From assembly GCA_020724025.1 (NCBI GenBank), contig DYHU01000075.1, positions 5,528 to 13,974 of the forward strand: a stretch of DNA of 8,447 nt, read 5' to 3'. A program made the translations under genes and the position numbers. This DNA comes from Syntrophorhabdus sp. Lineage in GTDB: Bacteria > Desulfobacterota > BSN033 > UBA1163. This document shows positions 1 through 6,082 of this stretch, piece after piece. How positions within the stretch are numbered: position 1 is the first letter of the stretch; every line of letters starts with the position of its first letter. Below the pieces are notes generated by a model. It searched no databases. It was not told the DNA's origin and saw only the letters and a program-made list of their open reading frames with translations.

Positions 1-2
1 CT

Positions 3-122
3 TTATTCTGCATCTCGTCCAAGAATCTGCTTGGGGACTTTTTCTACAGCCTCAACACAAAGGTCACCGGGAGCCGGGTTTATCGGCGATCCGGTGCACC
101 TACTGGTTCGGTGATCATTCAT
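3..122 (-). CDS. Possible 39-aa ORF or gene remnant
   Basis: A short frame opens with ATG at 122, overlaps the last 8 nt of the DUF6155 gene (ATGAATGA-type junction) and ends with TAA at 3-5. The predicted peptide ends ...GDLCVEAVEKVPKQILGRDAE. I do not recognise it. Its VEAVEK stretch is produced by the insertion-end-like motif at 35-53, which read in the same frame at 1398-1415 gives VETVEK in the tail of the SRPBCC gene. It may therefore be a translated piece of mobile-element DNA rather than a real gene. The overlapping start is the only positive argument for expression. Confidence 0.2.
   Translation of the reverse strand: MNDHRTSRCTGSPINPAPGDLCVEAVEKVPKQILGRDAE
35..53 (-). repeat. Insertion-end-like motif, copy A
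   Basis: On the minus strand this reads GAGGCTGTAGAAAAAGTCC. It matches 17 of 19 positions of copy B at 1255-1273, which lies in the opposite orientation, and is closely similar to copy C at 1398-1415. The motif resembles terminal inverted repeats of several bacterial insertion sequences (from memory). No transposase is visible nearby, so it would be a solo end or remnant. Confidence 0.4.
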
Positions 123-693
123 CCTGAGGAAACGCCTCATAATAGTCATCACAGAGCATGTCGTGATAGCCCCACCCAATGTTCGATGATGAAGTCATAA
201 TTGCCTCCAGCCTGCCTTGGAATTCACCCCGTTGCTCTTCCGGAAGGCTGAGGACTTTCTCTATAGCCCGCCGATAAATTCGGTTGAGGGCGTCATAAAA
301 TGCCTCGTCTATATCGCCAAAGTCCACTGTGAAGCTGTTACCGCACTCTACAAAAAATGTCAGTAATTCAGCTTCGCCGAGGGGATCTCCTACTGCCTTA
401 GAATAGCTACTGATAGCCTTTTTTGCTTTCGAGACTTGAACCGGTTTATTGGTATACACGTCTGGGTACATGCAGGCACTGATTGTCTTCTTGTATGGAC
501 CCAGCGTGTCGTTGCCAATGCCGAACCGGGCATGAAGAAATGCCTGGTTCTCCTTCGATAGGCTATAAAGATCCGAGACTAATTTCAGCAACTGTTTCTC
601 GTCCAAGCTGGCTACTGCCATTTTTACGTCTGACCACGTTTGACTATTGGGTTTCCGATCTCTCACCGGTGTCATTCTCCCTTTTTTCTCCAT
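115..693 (-). CDS. DUF6155 family protein
   Basis: A predicted soluble 192-aa protein of unknown biochemical function. I recognise the DUF6155 pattern: a basic N-terminal tail, then TWSDVKMAVASLDEKQLLKLVSDLY, SKENQAFLHARFG, a PYKKTI segment, and VSKAKKAISSYSKAVGDPLGEAELLTFFVE in the middle, followed by an acidic helical C-terminal half. No signal peptide or membrane segment is seen. The ATG at 693 has no obvious Shine-Dalgarno sequence. A second in-frame ATG at 675 has GGGAG immediately before it, so the first six residues are uncertain. It begins 12 nt after the DUF2442 stop and is probably cotranscribed with it. Family assignment is from memory of conserved segments; no function can be inferred. 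Confidence 0.75.
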   Translation of the reverse strand: MEKKGRMTPVRDRKPNSQTWSDVKMAVASLDEKQLLKLVSDLYSLSKENQAFLHARFGIGNDTLGPYKKTISACMYPDVYTNKPVQVSKAKKAISSYSKAVGDPLGEAELLTFFVECGNSFTVDFGDIDEAFYDALNRIYRRAIEKVLSLPEEQRGEFQGRLEAIMTSSSNIGWGYHDMLCDDYYEAFPQDE

Positions 694-705
694 CGAATGA
701 TTGAA

Positions 706-735
706 TTAACGGACGGCTATTCGCCGTCCCGTTAA
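706..735. repeat. Hairpin across the end of the DUF2442 gene
   Basis: The left arm TTAACGGACGGC (706-717) pairs with 723-735 around a TATTC loop, with one bulged C at 730. It covers the last codons and stop of the DUF2442 gene and precedes DUF6155 by 12 nt. On the minus strand no U-run follows, so it is not a clear terminator for the DUF2442 gene. It could stabilise or punctuate the mRNA. Confidence 0.5.
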
Positions 736-1017
736 ATGGTTTTTTAGATGCTTCTTTATTATTTTTGATTTAAGAGGGTATTTTCCAGGATTTTCCAGGT
801 TGTCAATCTCTAGGTCAACATCCAATTCCGGCCAATATAAATGATAACCGTGAAGCAACTGAACATTTTGTATGGAACTCAATGTTTGATCTTTAAAGTA
901 AGGGTAATCCTTATAACTTAAAAAGTATTCCTTTTCTTTTACAAAAAGCCAGATACCAAAAGGCGTTATATTTTCAACGCATACTAAAATGTTTTTGCCA
1001 TGCCTTAATGATTTCAT
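706..1017 (-). CDS. DUF2442 domain protein (DUF4160 partner)
   Basis: A 103-aa protein of the DUF2442 family. Diagnostic segments are VCVENITPFGIWLFVKEKEYFLSYKDYPYFKDQT near residues 12-46 and HLYWPELDVDLEIDNLENPGKYPL toward the C-terminus. The start is set at ATG 1017 because GAGGAG lies 7 nt upstream. The frame stays open to a TTG at 1035, but that is less likely. The start lies inside the preceding DUF4160 reading frame (44 nt overlap, 974-1017), typical of translationally coupled pairs. DUF4160 and DUF2442 genes are commonly adjacent and the pair looks toxin-antitoxin-like, but I know of no firm biochemical role. The gene is intact although its upstream partner is frameshifted, so coupling may be lost. 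Confidence 0.8.
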   Translation of the reverse strand: MKSLRHGKNILVCVENITPFGIWLFVKEKEYFLSYKDYPYFKDQTLSSIQNVQLLHGYHLYWPELDVDLEIDNLENPGKYPLKSKIIKKHLKNHLTGRRIAVR

Positions 1018-1211
1018 TTCTATGCTCCTCGACAATATTTTGAATTTCGTTTAATTTTCTCGGATTCAAACCGTGAGATACAGCCAATGATATTATGGGT
1101 TCAAGCCAAAACTTGGCTTCTCCATCCTGGCACGTTACATGGATATGGATTCTATCCTCTTCATTTGAAAGAAAATCTATAGCCTTTTTCCCTGAAAATA
1201 GTAGGACTCAT
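974..1211 (-). pseudogene. DUF4160 domain protein, frameshifted
   Basis: Reading from ATG 1211 gives MSPTIFREKGYRF and then a stop at 1161-1163. Skipping one base near 1172 restores a frame that continues LSNEEDRIHIHVTCQDGEAK, then the FWLEP motif and a helical C-terminus ending IIKAWQKHFSMR, with stop at 974. The joined 78-aa protein matches DUF4160 from end to end (N-terminal SPTIFRE, HIHV, AKFWLEP, EEHRNEI). The span is 238 nt, one more than a multiple of three. The lesion sits in a T-rich stretch, so a sequencing or assembly indel is possible. Otherwise it is a recently broken gene. A programmed frameshift is conceivable but unsupported. Only AAAGG close to the ATG serves as a weak ribosome site. 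Confidence 0.75.
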
Positions 1212-1254
1212 ACCTTTATAATTTAATTTAACTTTTTTCTTTTTGCAATCTAAC

Positions 1255-1273
1255 GAGTCTGTAGGAAAAGTCC
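1255..1273 (+). repeat. Insertion-end-like motif, copy B
   Basis: GAGTCTGTAGGAAAAGTCC is the inverted counterpart of copy A (17 of 19 identical) and of copy C at 1398-1415. It lies 43 bp upstream of the DUF4160 start, in DNA with no gene. Confidence 0.4.
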
Positions 1274-1391
1274 TTTACATCTAATCATACCATAATTTTT
1301 GGGGTCTCTCTTACCCCTTCGGTGTCCTGAAATCGTTCAACACAGCGCATTCTACGCACTCATTTATTTCCTTCACATTATAAATATTTTT

Positions 1392-1979
1392 TCAAGTGGC
1401 TTTTTCTACAGTTTCAACGGCCAAGCTCGGACGCGGCCCCGTGTCAGTGGCGACGTCGGTTGGAGAGTTGTTGGGCGTAACCTGGGTATGCGCCTTACCA
1501 CCTGAAATAACCCAACGAAGAATCTTTACCCAAAGCGACCATGCTTGGATTTTTGGAGTTCGCCCGAGCGATACCTGCGCGGTAGCAAGAGAGTCTTCAA
1601 TCAACGCATCGTGCAGAGGCCGGAAGACAACTGGCCACGATAGGGCCGCAAGCCCGTGAGTTGTCATTTCCAGTGTATGTCGCAGCACTATAGCGGACCC
1701 CGATGAGCCGACAACCTCGTAACCGTGAAATCCGTTGAAACCCTTCGGGCCAGTGAACCGGAACTTGACAGACCGCCCGGGCGTGTAAGCTTCGACAAAG
1801 TACCTGATTGGGCCATGTCCACCCTTTGCACCAACGCCAAGTGGGCGATCAAATTCCATCCGCGGCCATACATGTTTTGGCCACAACCGATCTTCCTTAG
1901 ACGCAAGTGAATCAATGAGGGCACCAATTTGTATTGGGTCCGCTTCAAGTACACGCTCATGAACGTTGAGTACTTCTAT
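1392..1979 (-). CDS. SRPBCC family protein, start codon ATA or lost
   Basis: This frame encodes a START/Bet v1-like (SRPBCC) protein of the polyketide cyclase-like type: RLWPKHVWPRMEFDRPLGVG, then HGPIRYFVEAYTPGRSVKFRFTGPKGFNGFHGYEV, then LRHTLEM and WPVVFRPLHDALIEDSL. These small soluble proteins form a helix-grip pocket for hydrophobic ligands; the ligand here is unknown. Family-like sequence (EVLNVHERVLEADPIQIGAL, then IDSLASKEDR) runs about 30 residues upstream of the first canonical start, TTG at 1886. At 1979 an ATA codon sits 7 nt after AGGAG (1987-1991), exactly where an ATG would be expected, so either AUA is used or ATG was mutated. The last ~37 residues (from about GGKAHTQ) look non-native and run into insertion-end-like motif C, suggesting a displaced stop. 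The gene may be a decaying or poorly expressed copy. Confidence 0.6.
   Translation of the reverse strand: MEVLNVHERVLEADPIQIGALIDSLASKEDRLWPKHVWPRMEFDRPLGVGAKGGHGPIRYFVEAYTPGRSVKFRFTGPKGFNGFHGYEVVGSSGSAIVLRHTLEMTTHGLAALSWPVVFRPLHDALIEDSLATAQVSLGRTPKIQAWSLWVKILRWVISGGKAHTQVTPNNSPTDVATDTGPRPSLAVETVEKAT
1398..1415 (-). repeat. Insertion-end-like motif, copy C
   Basis: On the minus strand this reads GAAACTGTAGAAAAAGCC. It is similar to copy A with two substitutions and a one-base gap, and is inverted relative to copy B. It is translated as the last residues of the SRPBCC frame. Confidence 0.35.
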
Positions 1980-2086
1980 GTGATTTCTCCTGTTGCGCCT
2001 AAAATTATTTTTTAAGTTTATTCTATAGATGGAGGAATTATAGGCATGTGGTAGGAAGGTGTCAATCTATTTTAAGCTCAAAGCCA

Positions 2087-2115
2087 TTGAATTGTGGATA
2101 AATTTTCGATAAAAT
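2087..2115 (+). promoter_or_regulatory. Sigma70-like promoter of the lipocalin-like gene
   Basis: TTGAAT (2087-2092) and TAAAAT (2110-2115) are separated by 17 bp. The predicted transcript start is near 2122. That lies past the TTG at 2118, so it supports the ATG at 2184 as the translation start, with a ~60 nt leader. Confidence 0.5.
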
Positions 2116-2183
2116 AATTGAAGTTTAACTATTACAAGGCATTGGGGTCGCGAACCTTGGTGTCGTGTCTTCACTCTTTACAA

Positions 2184-3335
2184 ATGGTTCTCCCTCATCC
2201 AATAAATTGCAGAATAAAAAGGAATCTCCTCTTTGCGGGAATCCTTTTTATCCTTCTCCTCACCGCTTCAACAACATACGGTGAGGAGTTTCAGCGGGCC
2301 CTTCCCGGCAAGGTCTTCTCCTTTCCCCAGGATCACTACTCCCATCCTGAATTCAAGACCGAATGGTGGTACTATACCGGCCATCTACGGTCCGGGGACA
2401 AAAAATCCTATGGCTATCAGCTCACCTTTTTCAGAGTGGCCTTCCGAAGGGGCGCCAAAGGAGGACAATCGAAGTGGGCGATTCAGGATCTCTATTTTGC
2501 CCATCTCGCCCTCACCGACGAATCGAAGAAGCGTTTTGAATACCGCGAGAAGATGAGCCGGGGAAGTCTTGGTGAAGCAGGCGCTTCAATCTACGGAAGT
2601 AAAGAGCCTTTTCGAGTATGGATTGAGGACTGGTCAATGGAGTTGAAAGGGGTTCAATTTCAGAATCACCTTTTGAGGGCCGGAGGAAATGATTTCGGCA
2701 TCGAACTTCTGCTCATGCCTGAAAAGAATCCTGTCATCCATGGAAAGAACGGAGTCAGCCAGAAGGCAGAAGGCGAGGGATATGCTTCCCACTATTATTC
2801 GATCACCCGTTTAATGACCGAGGGGAAGATTTTTTTGAAAGGAAAGGAATTGACGGTTCAGGGGATGAGCTGGATGGACCATGAATTCGGCTCCAATCAG
2901 CTCCGTCAATATCAGGCGGGTTGGGACTGGTTCAGCATTCAACTGGAGAATAGAATCGAATTGATGTTCTACCAGATTCGGCATCAAGATGGAAAACCTG
3001 ATCCTTATTCCAGCGGGACGATCATCTTCCCTGATGGAAGAAACGAACACCTCCCTATCAAAGAATTTCAGATCGAAATCCTTGGCCAATGGAAGAGCCA
3101 GAAGAGCAAGGCAGTTTATCCCTCCGGGTGGAAGATCCATCTTCCCCGTTATGGAATCGAATTGATCTTATCTCCTACGATAAAGGATCAGGAATTGATC
3201 ACCGCGTCCTCCACCCAGGTGACTTACTGGGAGGGAAGTGTTAAGGTGGAAGGAAAATACCAGGGCAATCCCATCAAAGGAAGAGGCTATGCCGAATTGA
3301 CAGGATATGCGAAGCCTTTTTCGAAAGGAATCTGA
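2184..3335 (+). CDS. Secreted CrtC/AttH-type lipocalin-like protein
   Basis: A 383-aa exported protein related to carotenoid 1,2-hydratase (CrtC) and AttH-like lipocalin-domain proteins. The N-terminus has a basic region (CRIKRN), a hydrophobic core (LLFAGILFILLLTAS) and a likely signal-peptidase site after TTYG; there is no lipobox cysteine. Family motifs are TEWWYYTGHL at 59-68, YGYQLTFFRVAF shortly after, SWMDHEFGSNQ near 229-239 and GWDWFSIQL just after it. AttH-type members usually sit beside FtsX-type ABC transporter genes and are thought to act on envelope or lipid substrates; no transporter gene lies in this window, so the substrate is unknown. A carotenoid role is not supported by neighbours. 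The frame is open from TTG 2118, but the promoter placement favours ATG 2184. Neither start has a good ribosome site. Confidence 0.8.
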   Translation: MVLPHPINCRIKRNLLFAGILFILLLTASTTYGEEFQRALPGKVFSFPQDHYSHPEFKTEWWYYTGHLRSGDKKSYGYQLTFFRVAFRRGAKGGQSKWAIQDLYFAHLALTDESKKRFEYREKMSRGSLGEAGASIYGSKEPFRVWIEDWSMELKGVQFQNHLLRAGGNDFGIELLLMPEKNPVIHGKNGVSQKAEGEGYASHYYSITRLMTEGKIFLKGKELTVQGMSWMDHEFGSNQLRQYQAGWDWFSIQLENRIELMFYQIRHQDGKPDPYSSGTIIFPDGRNEHLPIKEFQIEILGQWKSQKSKAVYPSGWKIHLPRYGIELILSPTIKDQELITASSTQVTYWEGSVKVEGKYQGNPIKGRGYAELTGYAKPFSKGI

Positions 3336-3340
3336 TATAC

Positions 3341-3388
3341 CCCCTCACCCTTTCCCTCTCCCCGTAAGGGAGAGGGTGGGGTGAGGGG
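3341..3388. repeat. C/G-rich palindrome after the lipocalin-like gene
   Basis: CCCCTCACCC (3341-3350) pairs with 3379-3388 and CCCTCTCCC (3354-3362) with 3368-3376 around a CGTAA loop. Only a small internal loop (TTT against TG) interrupts the stem. It starts 5 nt after the stop and ends 3 nt before the next gene's ribosome site. It lacks a U-run, so it is more likely a REP-like repeat or mRNA-stabilising stem than a standard intrinsic terminator. Confidence 0.7.
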
Positions 3389-3404
3389 AATAGGAGGTGT
3401 CAAA

Positions 3405-5474
3405 GTGCATCAGCTTTTCTACCCCAAATCAGTGGTTGTGATCGGTGTCTCAGAAAGATCGGATAACCTTGCAAGAAATATCGTAGAAAACCTCTTCGAA
3501 TTTCAATTTAACGGTGAAATCTTCCTGGTGGGAAGAAAGGATAGCATCCTCTTCGGGCGAAGGATCCTCACCTCCATGGATCAGCTCCCCGACGGCATCG
3601 ATGTGGCGGTCATCCTCACTCCTGCTCAAACCGTGCCTGGCTTGATCGAGGCCTGCGGGCGAAAGAAGATTTCCTGGGCCATCATCGAAACCGGAGGATT
3701 CAGGGAATATTCAGAAGAAGGCGGCCAGCTTGAACAAACGGTCCTTCAGACCGCCCGGAAATGGGAAATCCGGATCGTAGGGCCGAACGGAATCGGAATC
3801 ACCAATGTCGATAATGGTTTTGTCGTCCCCTTTGTCAAACTGAAGAAGGGACCTGTAAGCAAAGGCAAACTCTCTATTCTGGCACAGAGTGGCGGGGTCC
3901 TTCTCACCTATGCGAACCTCATGATTAGCGCCAATGTGGGGCTTTCCAAGATCGTGAGCATGGGAAACAAGCTGGACCTCAATGAAATCGACTATCTGAA
4001 ATATCTTGTCGATGACCCCCAGACCGAGATCATCGGCCTCTACCTCGAGAGCCTTGAACGGGGAAGGGAATTGATGGAGATCGCCCGGTCCACCTCCAAA
4101 CCGATTATCATCCACAAAGCCAATATCGGCGAGGGAAGCCGCCAGATTGCAAAGCTTCATACCGCCGCCCTGGCCAATGACGACAGGGTCGTGGAGGCCG
4201 CCCTGAAACAGGCCGGCATCATCCGCACAAAGGACTTCCGCTCCTTTGTCAATGCAGTCAAGATTCTCTCCCTGCCGCCCTGCAAAGGGAAAAACCTGGT
4301 GATCATCTCACGCTCCGGAGGAATCGGTGTGGTGGCCGCAGACTCGGCAGAACGGCACGGATTCCGTCTTCTTCCTCCGGATCGGAAGCTCCAGGAGCAG
4401 TTCCATAGTCTTTTCCGGGCAAAGGTGATCCAGCCCACCAATCCCCTCGATCTCGGAGACCTCTTCAATTTCGATCTCTATACGAATATCCTCGAACAGG
4501 TTCTTAAATTTCCTGTAGTCGAAGGAATCCTCTTTCAGCATGGGGCGACAGCCGAGGAGAAAGAGCCCTCCAGAAAATTCGTCCAGGCTGTCAAGGAACT
4601 CTCCTTCCGCTATCAGAAACCGGTTGCCCTTCAATACAACACCGATGAGGAGGAGCTCGCTTATATCAAGAGGGCCCTCGACTATCCTATCTTCACGGAA
4701 CCTGAAGATGCCTTAACTGCCCTGGCCATCTCAAGGGATCACTACCGCAGATTGACAACTTCGAAGGAACAACCTCCTTCCTATCCCGTCGATCGGAGCC
4801 GTGCCGCCCTGGTTCTTCAAAAAGCAATGGGAGAGAAAAGAGATCCCCTCCTCCCGGAAGCCATGGAGGTGCTTCATGCATACGGCATTCCCCTCGCCGA
4901 TTATCAGATCGTTCGCCGGAAGGAGGAGCTTCAACAGGCGTTGGAAAAGACCGGATTTCCAGCGGCCATGAAGGTCATCTCTCCGGAGATCTCCCACAAA
5001 TCGGATGTGGGAGGAGTGGTTCTCCAAATCGATTCAAGGAAGAAGGCGGAAGAGGCTTATGACAGGATCATGAGCCTGAATCCGGGGAATAGGAACGGCG
5101 TGCTCATTCAAAAGATGATCTCCGGCGGGAAGGAGGTCATCCTGGGAGCAAAAAGGGATCCCTCCTTTGGACCAGTCGTCCTCTTTGGCCTGGGTGGAAT
5201 CTATGTCGAGGTTCTGAAGGAGACCTCCCTTCGGGTGGCTCCCATCAATCGCTCCGAGGCAGAGGAGATGATCTCGGAATTAAAATCCTCCGCCATCCTC
5301 AAAGGCGTTCGAGGAGAGCGTCCATCGGACATCGAAGCGATCGTTGAGATGCTTCTCAGGCTCTCTCAGTTGATGGTGGACTTTCCTGAAATCGAAGGTA
5401 TTGACATCAATCCGGTGATGGCGCTGGAAAAAGGGGCCACGGCGGTGGATGCCCGCATCGTTTTAAAGGATTGA
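3405..5474 (+). CDS. ADP-forming acyl-CoA synthetase (acetate-CoA ligase type), fused alpha-beta
   Basis: A 689-aa cytoplasmic NDP-forming acyl-CoA synthetase. The family interconverts acyl-CoA + ADP + Pi with acid + CoA + ATP through a phosphohistidine intermediate. An N-terminal CoA-binding Rossmann domain opens with LFYPKSVVVIGVSERSDN. The succinyl-CoA-ligase-like region follows (GPNGIGITN, LAQSGGV), with the phosphorylated-histidine motif KLHTAALAND at His252. After a linker near 470, an ATP-grasp domain (about 483-689) has MKVISPEISHKSDVGGV with the second swinging-loop histidine at 531, LFGLGGIYVEVLKE, and EGIDINPVMAL near the end. Domains are complete and in the usual fused order. GTG 3405 is chosen because AGGAGG (3392-3397) lies 7 nt upstream; GTG 3381 is inside the hairpin. 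Specificity (acetate, propionate, aryl acids) cannot be read from sequence. With acsD ~2 kb away, acetate/acetyl-CoA is plausible. Confidence 0.9.
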   Translation: MHQLFYPKSVVVIGVSERSDNLARNIVENLFEFQFNGEIFLVGRKDSILFGRRILTSMDQLPDGIDVAVILTPAQTVPGLIEACGRKKISWAIIETGGFREYSEEGGQLEQTVLQTARKWEIRIVGPNGIGITNVDNGFVVPFVKLKKGPVSKGKLSILAQSGGVLLTYANLMISANVGLSKIVSMGNKLDLNEIDYLKYLVDDPQTEIIGLYLESLERGRELMEIARSTSKPIIIHKANIGEGSRQIAKLHTAALANDDRVVEAALKQAGIIRTKDFRSFVNAVKILSLPPCKGKNLVIISRSGGIGVVAADSAERHGFRLLPPDRKLQEQFHSLFRAKVIQPTNPLDLGDLFNFDLYTNILEQVLKFPVVEGILFQHGATAEEKEPSRKFVQAVKELSFRYQKPVALQYNTDEEELAYIKRALDYPIFTEPEDALTALAISRDHYRRLTTSKEQPPSYPVDRSRAALVLQKAMGEKRDPLLPEAMEVLHAYGIPLADYQIVRRKEELQQALEKTGFPAAMKVISPEISHKSDVGGVVLQIDSRKKAEEAYDRIMSLNPGNRNGVLIQKMISGGKEVILGAKRDPSFGPVVLFGLGGIYVEVLKETSLRVAPINRSEAEEMISELKSSAILKGVRGERPSDIEAIVEMLLRLSQLMVDFPEIEGIDINPVMALEKGATAVDARIVLKD

Positions 5475-5570
5475 AAAGGCAAAGAGTATTGGGCCCCTCA
5501 TATATTAACAGTCTCATAATAGTATGGATATCCCTTGCAATTAACTCAGGGCTGCAATCGATAGAAGTAA

Positions 5571-5643
5571 CTCCCCCTTCCCCCCTCTTAAGCTAAGAGG
5601 GGGGATATCCCTTCCCTTGAGGTAAGGGGAGGTTAGGTGGGGT
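5571..5643. repeat. C/G-rich palindromic repeat
   Basis: A perfect 11-bp stem, CCCCCCTCTTA (5580-5590) with 5594-5604, has a 3-nt AGC loop. Flanking C-rich and G-rich arms reach 5643. Read on the minus strand, the flank ACCTCCCCTTACCTCAAGG matches 17 of 19 positions of the flank at 6823-6841, followed in both by the ATCCCCCCT-type stem. The two are therefore members of one repeat family. Confidence 0.7.
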
Positions 5644-5657
5644 TATGAATCTTTGTG

Positions 5658-5685
5658 TTGACAGCATCAATGTATGAATTATTTT
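5658..5685 (+). promoter_or_regulatory. Possible orphan promoter-like sequence
   Basis: TTGACA (5658-5663) is followed after 16 bp by TATTTT (5680-5685) on the plus strand. No plus-strand gene follows, and the -10-like hexamer is part of the inverted repeat. It may be chance or an outward-reading element promoter giving RNA antisense to the XRE gene. Confidence 0.2.
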
Positions 5686-5778
5686 GAGACCCTTAATATG
5701 TTGGGTTTGGGTATTTCTTTCCGCGGGGCGGCCAAAAACTCAGTGGCAGGTTTTGGGTGACCTCGCTAAAGTGAAGGA

Positions 5779-6039
5779 TCATGCCGCAGCATCTTTGGGA
5801 AGTTCCCAGCCGGGGAAGACTAAAACACCTGGGTGACACTTCAGGGCCTGAGCCAGAACTTTTGCGCGCTCTACCCCAAGACGGACTCGATCATTTTCGA
5901 TTGCCGAGATCGTAGCCTGGGGAATATCTGTAAGCTCTGATAGCTGATTTTGGCTTAATCCCTGAAGTTCACGAATAATTCGCATGGACTCCCCAACTGA
6001 AACCGTAATTCGTTTCTTTGCAGGACGATACTCCTTCAT
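5779..6039 (-). CDS. XRE-family HTH regulator, orphan antitoxin-like
   Basis: An 86-aa DNA-binding protein. A basic N-terminal tail is followed by a Cro/C1-type HTH at about 16-70, with the recognition region LSQNQLSELTDIPQATISAIENDR at 28-51. The C-terminal tail GVLVFPGWELPKDAAA resembles that of antitoxin components of HigB/RelE-type modules. No toxin gene is found on either side: the neighbour upstream is the LUD gene and downstream is repeat DNA, so it is an orphan here. The ATG start has GAGGT 6 nt upstream (6046-6050). A near-palindrome in the 43-bp gap upstream could be its own operator. It may regulate itself or the LUD gene, but the targets are unknown. Confidence 0.8.
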   Translation of the reverse strand: MKEYRPAKKRITVSVGESMRIIRELQGLSQNQLSELTDIPQATISAIENDRVRLGVERAKVLAQALKCHPGVLVFPGWELPKDAAA

Positions 6040-6058
6040 TTAATTACCTCTACTATAT

Positions 6059-6070
6059 TTAACATGTCAA
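6059..6070. promoter_or_regulatory. Near-palindromic candidate operator
   Basis: TTAACATGTCAA is a 12-bp imperfect palindrome (TTxACATGTxAA) about 20 bp upstream of the XRE start and downstream of the LUD stop. Its position fits autoregulation by an XRE antitoxin. It overlaps a TTGACA hexamer on the minus strand, but no well-spaced -10 precedes the ribosome site, so the promoter itself is unclear. Confidence 0.3.
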
Positions 6071-6082
6071 GTGATCTTATTC

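Larger units (their letters stand above)
1255..1415. mobile_element. Candidate ~161 bp MITE-like element
   Basis: Copies B (1255-1273) and C (1398-1415) are inverted relative to each other and bracket about 125 bp without a coding region, a size typical of non-autonomous elements. The interior holds a small GGGGT...ACCCC stem near 1300-1317. No convincing target duplication was found, and copy C has a one-base gap and two to three differences from the others. The right end forms the last codons of the SRPBCC gene, whose tail is longer than expected. This is an inference from end similarity only. Confidence 0.3.
5502..5699. mobile_element. Candidate 198 bp inverted-repeat element with central palindrome
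   Basis: The 304 bp between the acyl-CoA synthetase and the XRE gene has no coding region. Its ends show a 20 bp inverted repeat (5502-5521 against 5680-5699, 17 of 20 matching, core GTCTCA.AATA). The middle carries the C/G-rich palindrome at 5571-5643. A short TTGGG occurs just outside both ends (5489-5493, 5701-5705), but on the left it does not abut the repeat, so it is only weak evidence of a target duplication. Confidence 0.4.

Noticed and set aside
706..735. Integron attC site between the DUF2442 and DUF6155 genes
   Set aside because: The TTAAC...GTTAA palindrome and the one-way small genes recall a cassette array. However, the 30-bp hairpin lacks separate R and L boxes with spacers, it overlaps coding sequence, and no comparable site follows the other genes.
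1161..1178. Programmed +1 frameshift in DUF4160
   Set aside because: No known shift signal or downstream structure is evident. A simple indel in a T-rich stretch explains it.
2118..2183. TTG 2118 as start of the lipocalin-like gene
   Set aside because: The predicted transcript start (about 2122) lies after it, and no ribosome site precedes it. From ATG 2184 the protein has a normal signal peptide.
3341..3388. Rho-independent terminator after the lipocalin-like gene
   Set aside because: The stem is long and stable but followed by GAATAGGAGG rather than a U-run. It is better treated as a REP-like palindrome.
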